From NCBI RefSeq assembly GCF_003353055.1, contig NZ_QKWJ01000005.1, forward strand, positions 157,851 through 221,850: DNA of 64,000 nucleotides, given 5' to 3'. How positions within the stretch are numbered: position 1 is the first letter of the stretch; each line of letters begins with the position of its first letter. Source of the DNA: Cupriavidus lacunae. Its GTDB lineage: Bacteria; Pseudomonadota; Gammaproteobacteria; Burkholderiales; Burkholderiaceae. A program made the position numbers and the translations under genes. The notes below the pieces were generated by a model. The model was given only the letters and a program-made list of their open reading frames with translations, ran no database searches and was not told the origin of the DNA. Positions 8,056-17,293 of this stretch are shown piece after piece.

Positions 8056-10140
8056 ATGGACCAAGCCGCCAACGCTACCAATCCTCTGCTGGACTTTTCC
8101 GACCTGCCCCGCTTTGCCGAGATCCGGCCTGAGCACATCAGCCCGGCGCTGGACGTGCTGCTGGAGCGCGCGCAGCAGGCCGTCGCGCGCGCCGAAGACC
8201 CCGCCACGCCCGCCGACTGGGCCAACGCCGTGCAGGCGCTGGAAGCCGCCACCGAGCCGCTGGGCCGCGCCTGGGGCGTGGTCAGCCACCTGAGCGCGGT
8301 GGCCGACACACCCGAGCTGCGCCGCGCACACACTGAAAACCTGCCGCGCATGACCGAGTTCTGGTCCTCGCTCGGCCAGAGCCTGGCGCTGTACGACAAG
8401 TACAAGGCGCTGGCCGCCAGCCCCGAGTTCACCGGCATGAGCGCGGCGCGCCACCAGCTGATCGAGAACGAGCTGCGCGGCTTCCGCCTGGGCGGCGCCG
8501 AGCTGCCCGAGGACAAGAAGCCGCGCTTTGCCGGGATCCAGGAGCAGCAGGCCCAGCTGTCCAAGGCCTTCTCCGACCATGTGCTGGACGCCACCAACGC
8601 CTACGGGCTGTATGTCGAGGACGAAGCCCGCCTGTCCGGGCTGCCCGACGACGCCAGGGAAGCCGCCCGCCATGCCGCAGAGAGGGAAGGCAAGGCCGGC
8701 TGGAAATTCACGCTGCACTTCCCCTCCTACTTCCCGGTGCTGCAGTACGCGGACGACCGCGCGCTGCGCCAGACGCTGTACGAAGCCAACGTCACGCGCG
8801 CCTCGGAGCTGGGCCCGCAGCACGGCCAGAGCCAGGCCGACTGGGACAACACCGCCAATATGCGCGAGCAGCTGGCGCTGCGCCGCGAAGAGGCGCAGAT
8901 GCTCGGCTACCAGTGCTACGGCGAAGTCTCGCTGGTGCCGAAGATGGCCGAATCGCCGGCCGAGGTGCTGAAGTTCCTCGACGAACTCGCCGTCAAGGCG
9001 CGCCCCTACGCCGAGCAGGACTGGGACGAGCTCAAGGCCTTTGCCGCCGCCGAGCTGAACCTGCCCGAGCTGGCGCCGTGGGACGTGGCTTATGCCTCGG
9101 AAAAGCTGCGCCAGCAGCGCTATGCGTTCTCCGAGCACGAGGTCAAGCAGTACTTCCCGGAAGCGAAGGTGCTCGAAGGCCTGTTCGGCGTCGTGCAGAA
9201 GCTGTTCTCGGTGCGCATCGAGCCCGAGCAGGCGCAGACCTGGCACCAGGATGCGCGCTTCTTCCGCGTCACCACCGCCGACGGCACGCTGCTGGCCCAG
9301 TTCTACATCGACCTGTACGCGCGCGAAGGCAAGCGCGGCGGTGCCTGGATGGACGACGCGCGCGGGCGCAAGGTGCTGGAGCAAGGCGGCGTGCAGACCC
9401 CGGTGGCCTACCTGACCTGCAACTTCTCGGCACCGGTGGGCGGCAAGCCCGCGCTGTTCACGCACGATGAAGTGATCACCCTGTTCCATGAGTTCGGCCA
9501 CGGCCTGCACCACATGCTGACGCAGGTCGGCGAGCTGGGCGTGTCGGGCATCAACGGCGTGGAGTGGGACGCGGTGGAACTGCCGTCGCAGTTCATGGAG
9601 AACTTCTGCTGGGAATACGAGGTGCTGACCGGCATGACCCGGCACGTCGACACCGGCGAGCCGCTGCCGCGCGCGCTGTTCGACCGCATGCTGGCCGCCA
9701 AGAACTTCCAGAACGGCATGATGACGCTGCGCCAGATCGTGTTCTCATCGTTCGACATGCACCTGCATACCGATTTCGACCCGGCCGGCGCCACCTCGGT
9801 GCTGGACCTGTCGCGCCAGATCAACGACCGCGCGCACGTGGTGCCGCAGCATCCGCTGTCGCGCTGGCCGAATACCTTCAGCCATATCTTCGCCGGCGGC
9901 TATGCGGCGGGCTACTACAGCTACAAGTGGGCCGAGGTGCTGTCAGCCGACGTGTACGCGGCGTTCGAGGAGGCCGCGCAACTGTCGGGCACCGTGCTCG
10001 ACAGCGAGACCGGTGCGCGCTACCAGCGCGAGATCCTGTCGGTGGGCGGCAGCCGCCCGGCGATGGACTCGTTCGTCGCCTTCCGCGGCCGCGCGCCGCA
10101 GATCGACGCGCTGCTGCGTCACGGCGGGATGACGGCATGA
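8056..10140 (+). CDS. prlC: Oligopeptidase A (M3 zinc metallopeptidase)
   Basis: A 694-residue cytosolic M3-family peptidase that degrades short peptides and cleaved signal peptides. The zinc site HEFGHGLHH is at about residues 478-486 (His478, Glu479, His482), with the downstream metal-ligand region GVEWDAVELPSQFMENFCW. Length matches OpdA/PrlC (about 680). The stop codon overlaps the xthA start as ATGA (10137-10140), so the two genes are translationally coupled. Confidence 0.95.
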   Translation: MDQAANATNPLLDFSDLPRFAEIRPEHISPALDVLLERAQQAVARAEDPATPADWANAVQALEAATEPLGRAWGVVSHLSAVADTPELRRAHTENLPRMTEFWSSLGQSLALYDKYKALAASPEFTGMSAARHQLIENELRGFRLGGAELPEDKKPRFAGIQEQQAQLSKAFSDHVLDATNAYGLYVEDEARLSGLPDDAREAARHAAEREGKAGWKFTLHFPSYFPVLQYADDRALRQTLYEANVTRASELGPQHGQSQADWDNTANMREQLALRREEAQMLGYQCYGEVSLVPKMAESPAEVLKFLDELAVKARPYAEQDWDELKAFAAAELNLPELAPWDVAYASEKLRQQRYAFSEHEVKQYFPEAKVLEGLFGVVQKLFSVRIEPEQAQTWHQDARFFRVTTADGTLLAQFYIDLYAREGKRGGAWMDDARGRKVLEQGGVQTPVAYLTCNFSAPVGGKPALFTHDEVITLFHEFGHGLHHMLTQVGELGVSGINGVEWDAVELPSQFMENFCWEYEVLTGMTRHVDTGEPLPRALFDRMLAAKNFQNGMMTLRQIVFSSFDMHLHTDFDPAGATSVLDLSRQINDRAHVVPQHPLSRWPNTFSHIFAGGYAAGYYSYKWAEVLSADVYAAFEEAAQLSGTVLDSETGARYQREILSVGGSRPAMDSFVAFRGRAPQIDALLRHGGMTA

Positions 10141-10967
10141 GCGCGGCGGCCCTGCTTGTGAGCGGTCCGCTGCGGATCGCCAGCTGGAATGTCAATTCCC
10201 TCAAGGTGCGCCTGCCGCAGGTGCTGCAATGGCTGGCCGAGCAGGACCAGGCCGGCGCGCCGATCGACGCGCTGTGCCTGCAGGAACTGAAGCTGCCGGA
10301 CGACAAGTACCCGCTGGCCGAGCTGGAAAGCGCCGGTTTCCACAGCATCTTCACCGGGCAGAAGACCTACAACGGCGTGGCCATTCTCGCCCGCGATGCC
10401 AGCATGCCCGGCCCCGTCGACGTGGTGCGCAACATCCCCGGCTTCGAGGACGCGCAGCAGCGCGTGATCGCGGCCACGTACGGCGACCTGCGACTGGTCT
10501 GCGCCTATTTTCCCAACGGGCAGGCGCTGGACTCGGACAAATTCGTCTACAAGCTCAAGTGGCTGGATGCGATGACGGCCTGGCTGCGCGAGGAGATGCA
10601 GCGCTACCCCAGGCTCGCGCTGCTGGGCGACTTCAATATCGCGCCGGAAGACCGCGACGTGCACGACCCCAAGAAATGGGAAGGCCAGAACCTGGTCTCG
10701 CCGCAGGAGCGCGCCGCGTTTGCAGGCCTGGTGGAGCTCGGCCTGGCCGATGCGTTCCGCAAGTTCGAACAGCCCGAGAAGGCCTTCTCGTGGTGGGACT
10801 ACCGCATGATGGCATTCCGCCGCAACGCGGGCCTGCGCATCGACCACATCCTGCTGTCGCCGGCATTGACCAACGGCTGCAGCGCCTGCGTGATCGACCG
10901 CGTGCCGCGCACGTGGGAACAGCCGTCGGACCACACGCCCGTGGTCGCCACGATCGACTGCCGCTGA
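10137..10967 (+). CDS. xthA: Exodeoxyribonuclease III
   Basis: A 276-residue AP endonuclease/3'-5' exonuclease of base excision repair. Conserved Mg-site motifs in order: IASWNVNSLKVRLPQ, CLQELKLPD (Glu ligand), GDFNIAPEDRD, LRIDHILLSP and the catalytic SDHTPV at the C-terminus. The start overlaps the prlC stop by four bases (ATGA); the frame is open much further upstream but only inside prlC. A repair gene coupled to a peptidase gene is presumably just a compact operon. Confidence 0.95.
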   Translation: MSAAALLVSGPLRIASWNVNSLKVRLPQVLQWLAEQDQAGAPIDALCLQELKLPDDKYPLAELESAGFHSIFTGQKTYNGVAILARDASMPGPVDVVRNIPGFEDAQQRVIAATYGDLRLVCAYFPNGQALDSDKFVYKLKWLDAMTAWLREEMQRYPRLALLGDFNIAPEDRDVHDPKKWEGQNLVSPQERAAFAGLVELGLADAFRKFEQPEKAFSWWDYRMMAFRRNAGLRIDHILLSPALTNGCSACVIDRVPRTWEQPSDHTPVVATIDCR

Positions 10968-11052
10968 AGCCGCTCTGGCGCCGCGCGCGGGTTCGGGCAA
11001 GTCCGGACAAGCCCCGCTCGCCCCGCGGCGCCGTGCCCGCTACACTGCGGGC

Positions 11053-11568
11053 ATGAGCCACACCAGCCAGGCCATGTTCCGCCATCGCAACCTTCCTCAT
11101 CTGCTGCTGCAAGCGCGCGAGACATTGCTGGCCGGCTTTCGCCCGATCCTGCGGCAGTTCGGCATCACTGAGCAGCAATGGCGCGTGATGCGCACGCTCA
11201 ACGAACGCGAGCCGATGGAGCCCAACCAGCTGGCCGATGCCTGCCTGATCCTGAGCCCCAGCCTGACCCGCATGCTGGGCGGCATGGAAGACGCCGGGCT
11301 GGTCGAACGCACCCGCTCCGCCACCGACCAGCGCCGCCAGCTGGTCAGCCTGACGCCGTCGGCGCGCGCCATCATCGTGCAGATGGAGCCGCTGATCGAT
11401 GCACGCTACCAGGAACTGGCGCAGCGGGTCGGCGCCGAGCGGCTGACCGAGGTCTACCGCGCCCTCGACGCCATGCTGGCCGGCCTGGCGCCGCAGCCAA
11501 AGCTGCCCACATACCCGCCAGAATCCCTTGCCGCGCCTCCGCCTGATCGCGTCGACGAGGCCGGCTGA
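11053..11568 (+). CDS. MarR-family regulator, HpaR type
   Basis: A 171-residue winged-helix regulator. The N-terminal NLPHLLLQARETLLAGFRPILRQFGITEQQWRVMRTL is characteristic of the HpaR branch (homoprotocatechuate operon repressors), and the DNA-binding wing is SLTRMLGGMEDAGLVERTRSATDQRRQLVSLT. No hpa catabolic genes are in the window; the next gene, 23 bases downstream in the same direction, is a SulP anion transporter, which could be its target or simply co-transcribed. The C-terminal 25 residues are proline-rich and probably unstructured. Confidence 0.85.
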   Translation: MSHTSQAMFRHRNLPHLLLQARETLLAGFRPILRQFGITEQQWRVMRTLNEREPMEPNQLADACLILSPSLTRMLGGMEDAGLVERTRSATDQRRQLVSLTPSARAIIVQMEPLIDARYQELAQRVGAERLTEVYRALDAMLAGLAPQPKLPTYPPESLAAPPPDRVDEAG

Positions 11569-11591
11569 GCCAGTTTTCCCTTTCATTGCCA

Positions 11592-13394
11592 ATGCCTGCG
11601 CCCCGATCCGGATCCCTCCTGCCGCGCCTGTTCCCATGGAGCCAGCGCGTCGACAAGACCACCCTGCGCGCCGACCTGGTGGCCGGCCTGCTGGGCGCCG
11701 TGCTGGTGCTGCCGCAGGGGGTGGCCTTCGCCACGCTGGCCGGCCTGCCGCCGCAATACGGCATCTACAGCGCGGTGGTGCCGTGCATCGTGGCGGCGCT
11801 GTTCGGCTCAAGCTGGCATGTGATGTCGGGGCCGACCAACGCCAATTCGCTGGCCCTGTTCGCGATGCTGAGCCCGCTCGCGTTTGCCGGCAGCCCGGCC
11901 TATATCGGGCTGGCGCTGGCGGTCACCATCGTGGTGGGCGTGCTGCAGCTGGCAGTGGGCACGCTGCGGCTGGGCTCGCTGGCCAACTTTATCTCGCCGT
12001 CAGTGCTGCTTGGCTTTACTTGCGGCGCGGCGACGCTGATCGGTCTGTATGCGCTCAAGGACCTGTTCGGGCTGGCGGTGCCGACCGGCACCAGCGCGTT
12101 CGGCGTGCTGCGCCACCTGTTCGGGAACCTCGACACCATCAACTGGGGCGCGGCCACGGTAGGCGCGGTCACGCTCGCGGTGACGCTGCTGTGCAAGCGG
12201 CTGTGGCGGCGCCTGCCGTTCATGCTGGTGGGCCTGCTGGCGGGCTATGGCGTGGCGCTGCTGCTGAACCAGGCCGGCCTGGGCGGCGGCCAGCACGTCA
12301 ATGTGGTCGGGCCGATTCCGTCGGCGCTGCCGCACTTCCATCTTCCCGACGTGGACTGGCGCAAGCTGCCCGACCTGCTCGGCATCGCCTCGGCGTTGAC
12401 CATCGTCGCGCTGGGCCAGTCGATCTCGATCGCCAAGGCGGTGGCGCTGCGCTCCGGCCAGCATATCGACGCCAACCGCGAATTCATCGGCCAGGGCCTG
12501 TCCAACATCGCGGGCGGCTTTTTCTCCGGCTATATCTCGTGCGGCTCGCTCAACCGTTCGGTGCCCAACTTCGAAGCCGGCGCGCGCACGCCGCTGGCCA
12601 GCGTGTTCTCGGCACTGTGGCTGGTGGCGCTGGTGGCTGTCAGCGCCCCGCTGCTGGCCCAGATCCCAATGGCGGCGATCGCCGCGATGCTGTTGCTGGT
12701 GGCGTGGGGCCTGCTCGACATCGCGCGGCTGCGCCGCATCTTCACGCTCAGCCGCACAGAGTTCGCCATTGCCATCGGCACCTTCGCCGCCACGCTGGTG
12801 ATCCGGCTGGAGATGGCGGTGCTGCTCGGCACCGTGCTGTCGCTGGTGGCCTACCTGTACCGCACTTCGCGGCCGGCGGTGCGCAGCCTGGTGCCGGATG
12901 CCGACGATCCCGACCGGCGTTTCACGCCGCTGGACGAGCTGCGCCGCCCGCAGCCGGAATGCCCGCAGCTGAAGCTGCTGCGCATGGAAGGCGCGATCTA
13001 CTTTGGCGCCGTGCAGTACGTGACGGATCGCCTGCACTGGCTGCGCACGGTCAACGCCGGCCAGACGCACCTGCTGGCGATGACCAAGAGCATGAACTTC
13101 ATCGACATGGCCGGCGCCGAGATGTGGGAATACGAACTGACCGAGCGGCGCGCGCTGGGTGGCGACCTGTACTTCCACCGCCCGCGCACACAGGTGCTGC
13201 AGACCTGGGCGCAGACCGGCTTTACCGACAAGCTCGGCGCCGACCATATCTTCCCGACCAAGCGGCAGGCGCTGCACACGATCATCGGCCAGCTCTCGCC
13301 GGACATCTGCACGCAATGCACGGTGCGGATCTTTGAGGAGTGCGCGTCGCGGCCGGGCGCCGCGGCTGCGACAGCACAGCCCGCGCTCGCATGA
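11592..13394 (+). CDS. SulP-family anion transporter with STAS domain
   Basis: A 600-residue inner-membrane transporter of the SulP/SLC26 family (sulfate, bicarbonate or other anions). The N-terminal two-thirds has about 12 hydrophobic segments with the family landmarks VLVLPQGVAFATLAGLPPQYGIYSA (residues about 35-60), the sulfate-transport core GQSISIAKAVALRSG and ANREFIGQGLSNIAGGFFSGYISCGSLNRS. A STAS domain follows (about residues 440-560, ECPQLKLLRMEGAIYFGAVQYV). ATG 11592 was taken; a TTG two codons earlier is also possible. It lies just after the HpaR-like gene and is probably co-transcribed. The substrate cannot be read from the sequence. Confidence 0.9.
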   Translation: MPAPRSGSLLPRLFPWSQRVDKTTLRADLVAGLLGAVLVLPQGVAFATLAGLPPQYGIYSAVVPCIVAALFGSSWHVMSGPTNANSLALFAMLSPLAFAGSPAYIGLALAVTIVVGVLQLAVGTLRLGSLANFISPSVLLGFTCGAATLIGLYALKDLFGLAVPTGTSAFGVLRHLFGNLDTINWGAATVGAVTLAVTLLCKRLWRRLPFMLVGLLAGYGVALLLNQAGLGGGQHVNVVGPIPSALPHFHLPDVDWRKLPDLLGIASALTIVALGQSISIAKAVALRSGQHIDANREFIGQGLSNIAGGFFSGYISCGSLNRSVPNFEAGARTPLASVFSALWLVALVAVSAPLLAQIPMAAIAAMLLLVAWGLLDIARLRRIFTLSRTEFAIAIGTFAATLVIRLEMAVLLGTVLSLVAYLYRTSRPAVRSLVPDADDPDRRFTPLDELRRPQPECPQLKLLRMEGAIYFGAVQYVTDRLHWLRTVNAGQTHLLAMTKSMNFIDMAGAEMWEYELTERRALGGDLYFHRPRTQVLQTWAQTGFTDKLGADHIFPTKRQALHTIIGQLSPDICTQCTVRIFEECASRPGAAAATAQPALA

Positions 13395-13588
13395 ACTGAA
13401 GCGCCCGCACGCGCGAGCGCTCAGCAATGATGCGGCTGCAAGAAAACTGAAAAAAAACGGGGAAACTGGGATCTGCCTGCGCCGGCGGTGCCGGCTGGCA
13501 CGCAAGGCCGGACGGCCCTACGCTCTGCTACCTGACAACAGATGGGCGCCCGCGGCATGCCTGGGGCTGGCCGGGGCATCCATCCGCA

Positions 13589-13852
13589 TCAGATCGGCGC
13601 CACGTGGGCGCGCTTGACGACGATTGGCTGGGGCGCGCCCTGCTCGATCAGCACCACGGCGGCGCGTTCGATGGTTTCGCGACCGGCGCGGAATGCCTCT
13701 TCCAGCGACAGTACCTGGTCGGCACTGAAGCCTTCCCACAGTGCTTCGCGTGTCACCACGCAAGTCACCTTCTCGCCATTGACAAGTGCCTGGAACAACA
13801 AGCCTTCGTTATTGATGTCGTAGCGCTCTTGCTCTTGGAATTTGATATCCAT
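13589..13852 (-). CDS. DUF1488-family small protein
   Basis: An 87-residue cytosolic protein, MDIKFQEQERYDINNEGLLFQALVNGEK at its start, matching the general form of the DUF1488 family (short proteobacterial proteins of unknown function). There is no signal peptide or membrane segment. ATG 13852 was chosen over an in-frame ATG at 13894 because the family begins at this point. A 15-base perfect palindrome lies about 60 bases upstream (13912-13926). It is convergent with the SulP gene; the roughly 195 bases between them hold nothing recognisable. Confidence 0.7.
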   Translation of the reverse strand: MDIKFQEQERYDINNEGLLFQALVNGEKVTCVVTREALWEGFSADQVLSLEEAFRAGRETIERAAVVLIEQGAPQPIVVKRAHVAPI

Positions 13853-13911
13853 CGGTGCGGCCCTCCATATGCAAGTGGAGAAACATCCTAACATGGCTCC
13901 GGCAAAATCGT

Positions 13912-13926
13912 ATGGGTGCCACCCAT
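13912..13926. promoter_or_regulatory. Perfect palindrome ATGGGTGCCACCCAT upstream of the DUF1488 gene
   Basis: Seven-base arms ATGGGTG/CACCCAT around a single C. It stands 60 bases upstream of the DUF1488 start and about 165 bases before the first tRNA-Lys. It has the form of a dimeric-regulator site; the regulator is unknown. Confidence 0.35.
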
Positions 13927-14037
13927 GCGAATGCGCTCATTCGGAAGACCATCGCGGCCGCCGTTCGGTTCCATCCGCATGCAGCCTCGCACGCTGGTCA
14001 CAATGCGGGTGGTTGCTGCGGCAACTGCATCAAACAT

Positions 14038-14065
14038 TTGACAGCGCCAGAAATCATGCTAAAAT
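14038..14065 (+). promoter_or_regulatory. Promoter of the first tRNA-Lys
   Basis: TTGACA (14038-14043), 16-base spacer, TAAAAT (14060-14065), ending 13 bases before the tRNA. Both hexamers are at or near consensus. Confidence 0.75.
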
Positions 14066-14078
14066 TTCGTTCTTCGTT

Positions 14079-14154
14079 GGGGCGTTAGCTCAGTTGGTAG
14101 AGCAGCGGACTCTTAATCCGTAGGTCGAGTGTTCGAGTCACTCACGCCCCACCA
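14079..14154 (+). tRNA. tRNA-Lys (anticodon CTT), copy 1
   Basis: A 76-base tRNA with encoded CCA. Acceptor GGGGCGT pairs with ACGCCCC; D-stem GCTC/GAGC; anticodon stem GCGGA/TCCGT around loop CTCTTAA gives anticodon CTT (Lys, AAG codon); T-stem GAGTG/CACTC with loop TTCGAGT. The sequence is identical to the second copy at 16866-16941. Confidence 0.97.
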
Positions 14155-14162
14155 CCGAATAC

Positions 14163-14198
14163 AAAAAGGCCGGAAGCAGCAATGCTTCCGGCCTTTTG
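14163..14198 (+). terminator. Rho-independent terminator after tRNA-Lys copy 1
   Basis: GGCCGGAAGCA (14168-14178) pairs with TGCTTCCGGCC (14183-14193) around GCAA, followed by TTTT. The A-run before the stem makes it potentially bidirectional, so it may also stop the deaminase transcript coming from the right. Confidence 0.85.
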
Positions 14199-14282
14199 CT
14201 TCGTGGGGCCGCTTTGTGCGCCCCCCCCTGCTTTCCTGATCCGCCGCGGCGAGGCACATGCCCACGCCACGGCGGCCTTGCA

Positions 14283-15671
<1,389 letters not shown>

Positions 15672-15745
15672 GGGGGAATTCCTTCTGCAAAGCGGATTGG
15701 GGACTGGATGGCCACCAGTCTACGGCGGCGCGGTGCCATCTCCAA

Positions 15746-15775
15746 AGCATAGAATTCCGACCATCCTGTCCACAA
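15746..15775 (-). promoter_or_regulatory. Candidate promoter of the 8-oxoguanine deaminase gene
   Basis: On the minus strand TTGTGG (15770-15775), 18-base spacer, TATGCT (15746-15751). The -35 lies inside the palindrome at 15767-15785, which fits regulator control. Confidence 0.4.
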
Positions 15776-15785
15776 AAAGTGGACA
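15767..15785. promoter_or_regulatory. Palindromic operator TGTCCAC-N5-GTGGACA before the deaminase gene
   Basis: Perfect seven-base inverted repeat around AAAAA. Its T...A palindromic form fits a LysR-type site and it covers the candidate -35 of the deaminase gene. There is no T-run, so a terminator is less likely. Confidence 0.5.
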
Positions 15786-15807
15786 CCTACCTGCGGCACC
15801 CCTTCGC

Positions 15808-16716
15808 TCAGCGCGCCTGCGCGAACAACACCGCCAGGGCGTCGCCGATGCGCTCGGCCATCAGCCCGGCCGCAGCGCTGAGCGGGCCGCGGGCGCGCGC
15901 CACCAGCGTCAGCGTCTGCCCCTGCAGGTGGCGATCGCGTAGCGGCACATAGACCAGCGCCTGGCGGGTGCGCTCCTCCATCACATCGAGCGGGTTCAGC
16001 AGGGCGATGCCGGTGCCCAGCATCACCAGCCGCCGGATCAGCGCGGTCGAGGTGGACTCCGCCACCGGCGAGACTTCGATCGCATTGCGGGCAAAAGCGG
16101 CATCCAGGATGGCCCGGATCGACAGCGACGGCGCCGGCAGGATCAGCGGATAGCCGACGCACTCGCTCAGCAGCGCCGATTGCCGGGCCGCCAGCGCATG
16201 GCCGGGCGGCACCACCGCGCCGATCTGCCAGTCGCTGGTGGCCAGGGCGCGGAAGGCCGGCAACTCGGGCAGGTCATAGCCGAGCCCCAGGTCGGCATCG
16301 CCCTGCTCCACCGCCGCGATGATGTCAGCCACCGGCAGGTCATTGACGCGCACCACGATGCCCGGATAGCGCTGGCGGAAGTCATGCACCAGCGACGGCA
16401 TCAACGAGCCCGCCAGCCCCGCCGTGACCGCCACCGTGACCTCGCCGCGGCGCGCACCCTTGAAGTCCTCGATGCGCTGGCGCAGCGCGTCATGCTCGCG
16501 CAGGGTCTGGCGCACGTGGGCCAGCACCATCTCGCCCAGCGGCGTCAGCCGCAGGCGCTTGTTGATGCGCTCGAACAGCGGCGCGCCCAGTTCCGCTTCC
16601 AGGTCCAGTATCTGCCGGTTGACCGCGGTCGGTGCCACATGCAGGTGCTCGGCCGCCTTGCGGATCGAACCGCGGCGGACGACCTCGTCGAGATAGCGCA
16701 GGACTCTGGCATGCAT
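15808..16716 (-). CDS. LysR-family transcriptional regulator
   Basis: A 302-residue LysR protein: N-terminal helix-turn-helix (YLDEVVRRGSIRKAAEHLHVAPTAVNRQILDLEAELGAPLFER, about residues 5-50) and a C-terminal periplasmic-binding-like effector domain. The start MHARVLRYLDEV at 16716 was chosen as the typical LysR N-terminus; an upstream in-frame ATG at 16764 adds 16 atypical residues. It is transcribed toward the 8-oxoguanine deaminase gene, with a palindrome in between, so that gene is its probable target. The effector is plausibly a purine, but this is inference from context. Confidence 0.9.
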   Translation of the reverse strand: MHARVLRYLDEVVRRGSIRKAAEHLHVAPTAVNRQILDLEAELGAPLFERINKRLRLTPLGEMVLAHVRQTLREHDALRQRIEDFKGARRGEVTVAVTAGLAGSLMPSLVHDFRQRYPGIVVRVNDLPVADIIAAVEQGDADLGLGYDLPELPAFRALATSDWQIGAVVPPGHALAARQSALLSECVGYPLILPAPSLSIRAILDAAFARNAIEVSPVAESTSTALIRRLVMLGTGIALLNPLDVMEERTRQALVYVPLRDRHLQGQTLTLVARARGPLSAAAGLMAERIGDALAVLFAQAR

Positions 16717-16823
16717 GGACTGGGCAAACGGGTGGATTCGGCGGCCCCGGCGCAGGATGCGCACGGGGGCCAGGCATTGTAGCGGCCAGTGCCGCCCGGC
16801 TCGTAAAAATTGCGCGAAGGCTA

Positions 16824-16852
16824 TTGCGTCTTATCAGATACCTTGCTACAAT
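16824..16852 (+). promoter_or_regulatory. Promoter of the second tRNA-Lys
   Basis: TTGCGT (16824-16829), 17-base spacer, TACAAT (16847-16852), ending 13 bases before the tRNA. The -10 surroundings (GCTACAAT...TCTTCGTT) resemble those of copy 1 (GCTAAAAT...TCTTCGTT). Confidence 0.7.
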
Positions 16853-16865
16853 CTTTTTCTTCGTT

Positions 16866-16941
16866 GGGGCGTTAGCTCAGTTGGTAGAGCAGCGGACTCT
16901 TAATCCGTAGGTCGAGTGTTCGAGTCACTCACGCCCCACCA
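16866..16941 (+). tRNA. tRNA-Lys (anticodon CTT), copy 2
   Basis: A 76-base tRNA with encoded CCA, identical base for base to copy 1 at 14079-14154: same acceptor, anticodon loop CTCTTAA and T-arm. The eight bases before it (TCTTCGTT) and the terminator after it are also shared with copy 1. Confidence 0.97.
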
Positions 16942-16952
16942 GCGAATTCAGG

Positions 16953-16982
16953 AAAAGCCGGAAGCCTTGCTTCCGGCTTTTT
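16953..16982 (+). terminator. Rho-independent terminator after tRNA-Lys copy 2
   Basis: GCCGGAAGC (16957-16965) pairs with GCTTCCGGC (16969-16977) around CTT and is followed by TTTTT. It is homologous to the copy 1 terminator. Confidence 0.85.
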
Positions 16983-17293
16983 GCTTTTTCGCGCTCATCC
17001 TCGCCCGTTCCTTCCCGCGAGCGATCGGCATTGCAGCCGGTTTCTTGATACGCGGGTTCTTACCAATTCCCCTTTTCGCGCTTTCCCGGTTGAATCGCTT
17101 CCGCGCACATTGTGGAACATAGTTCCGTATCGCGGAACTATCGCAAGGTGCCGGCCGTACCGCATCCCGGCACGGCCCGGTCATGCCAGTACGGGAACCC
17201 CTGACAGCGTGGGGCGCGGACATCCGTCCGTGCCCGCAGAAGCGCCTGCAACCCGCCTGGCCAATCAGTGAAAGAAGAACACGGAGGCACCCT
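16983..17293. other. Intergenic region upstream of the TctC-type gene
   Basis: About 310 bases without a convincing gene. The notable content is the overlapping palindromes at 17114-17141; otherwise only the TctC gene's ribosome site ACGGAGG near its right end was recognised. Confidence 0.4.
17114..17141. promoter_or_regulatory. Overlapping inverted repeats built on GGAAC/GTTCC
   Basis: ATAGTTCCG (17119-17127), five bases, CGGAACTAT (17133-17141) is a perfect inverted repeat. GGAAC-ATA-GTTCC (17114-17126) overlaps it. Three half-sites in phase about 150 bases before a solute-binding-protein gene look like an operator; an IclR-type regulator is a guess from the GTTCCG-N5-CGGAAC form. Confidence 0.45.

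Noticed and set aside
11528..13336. 602-residue ORF overlapping the SulP gene in another frame
   Set aside because: Translation is Ala/Arg/Gly low complexity without hydrophobic helices; the SulP frame has clear family motifs.
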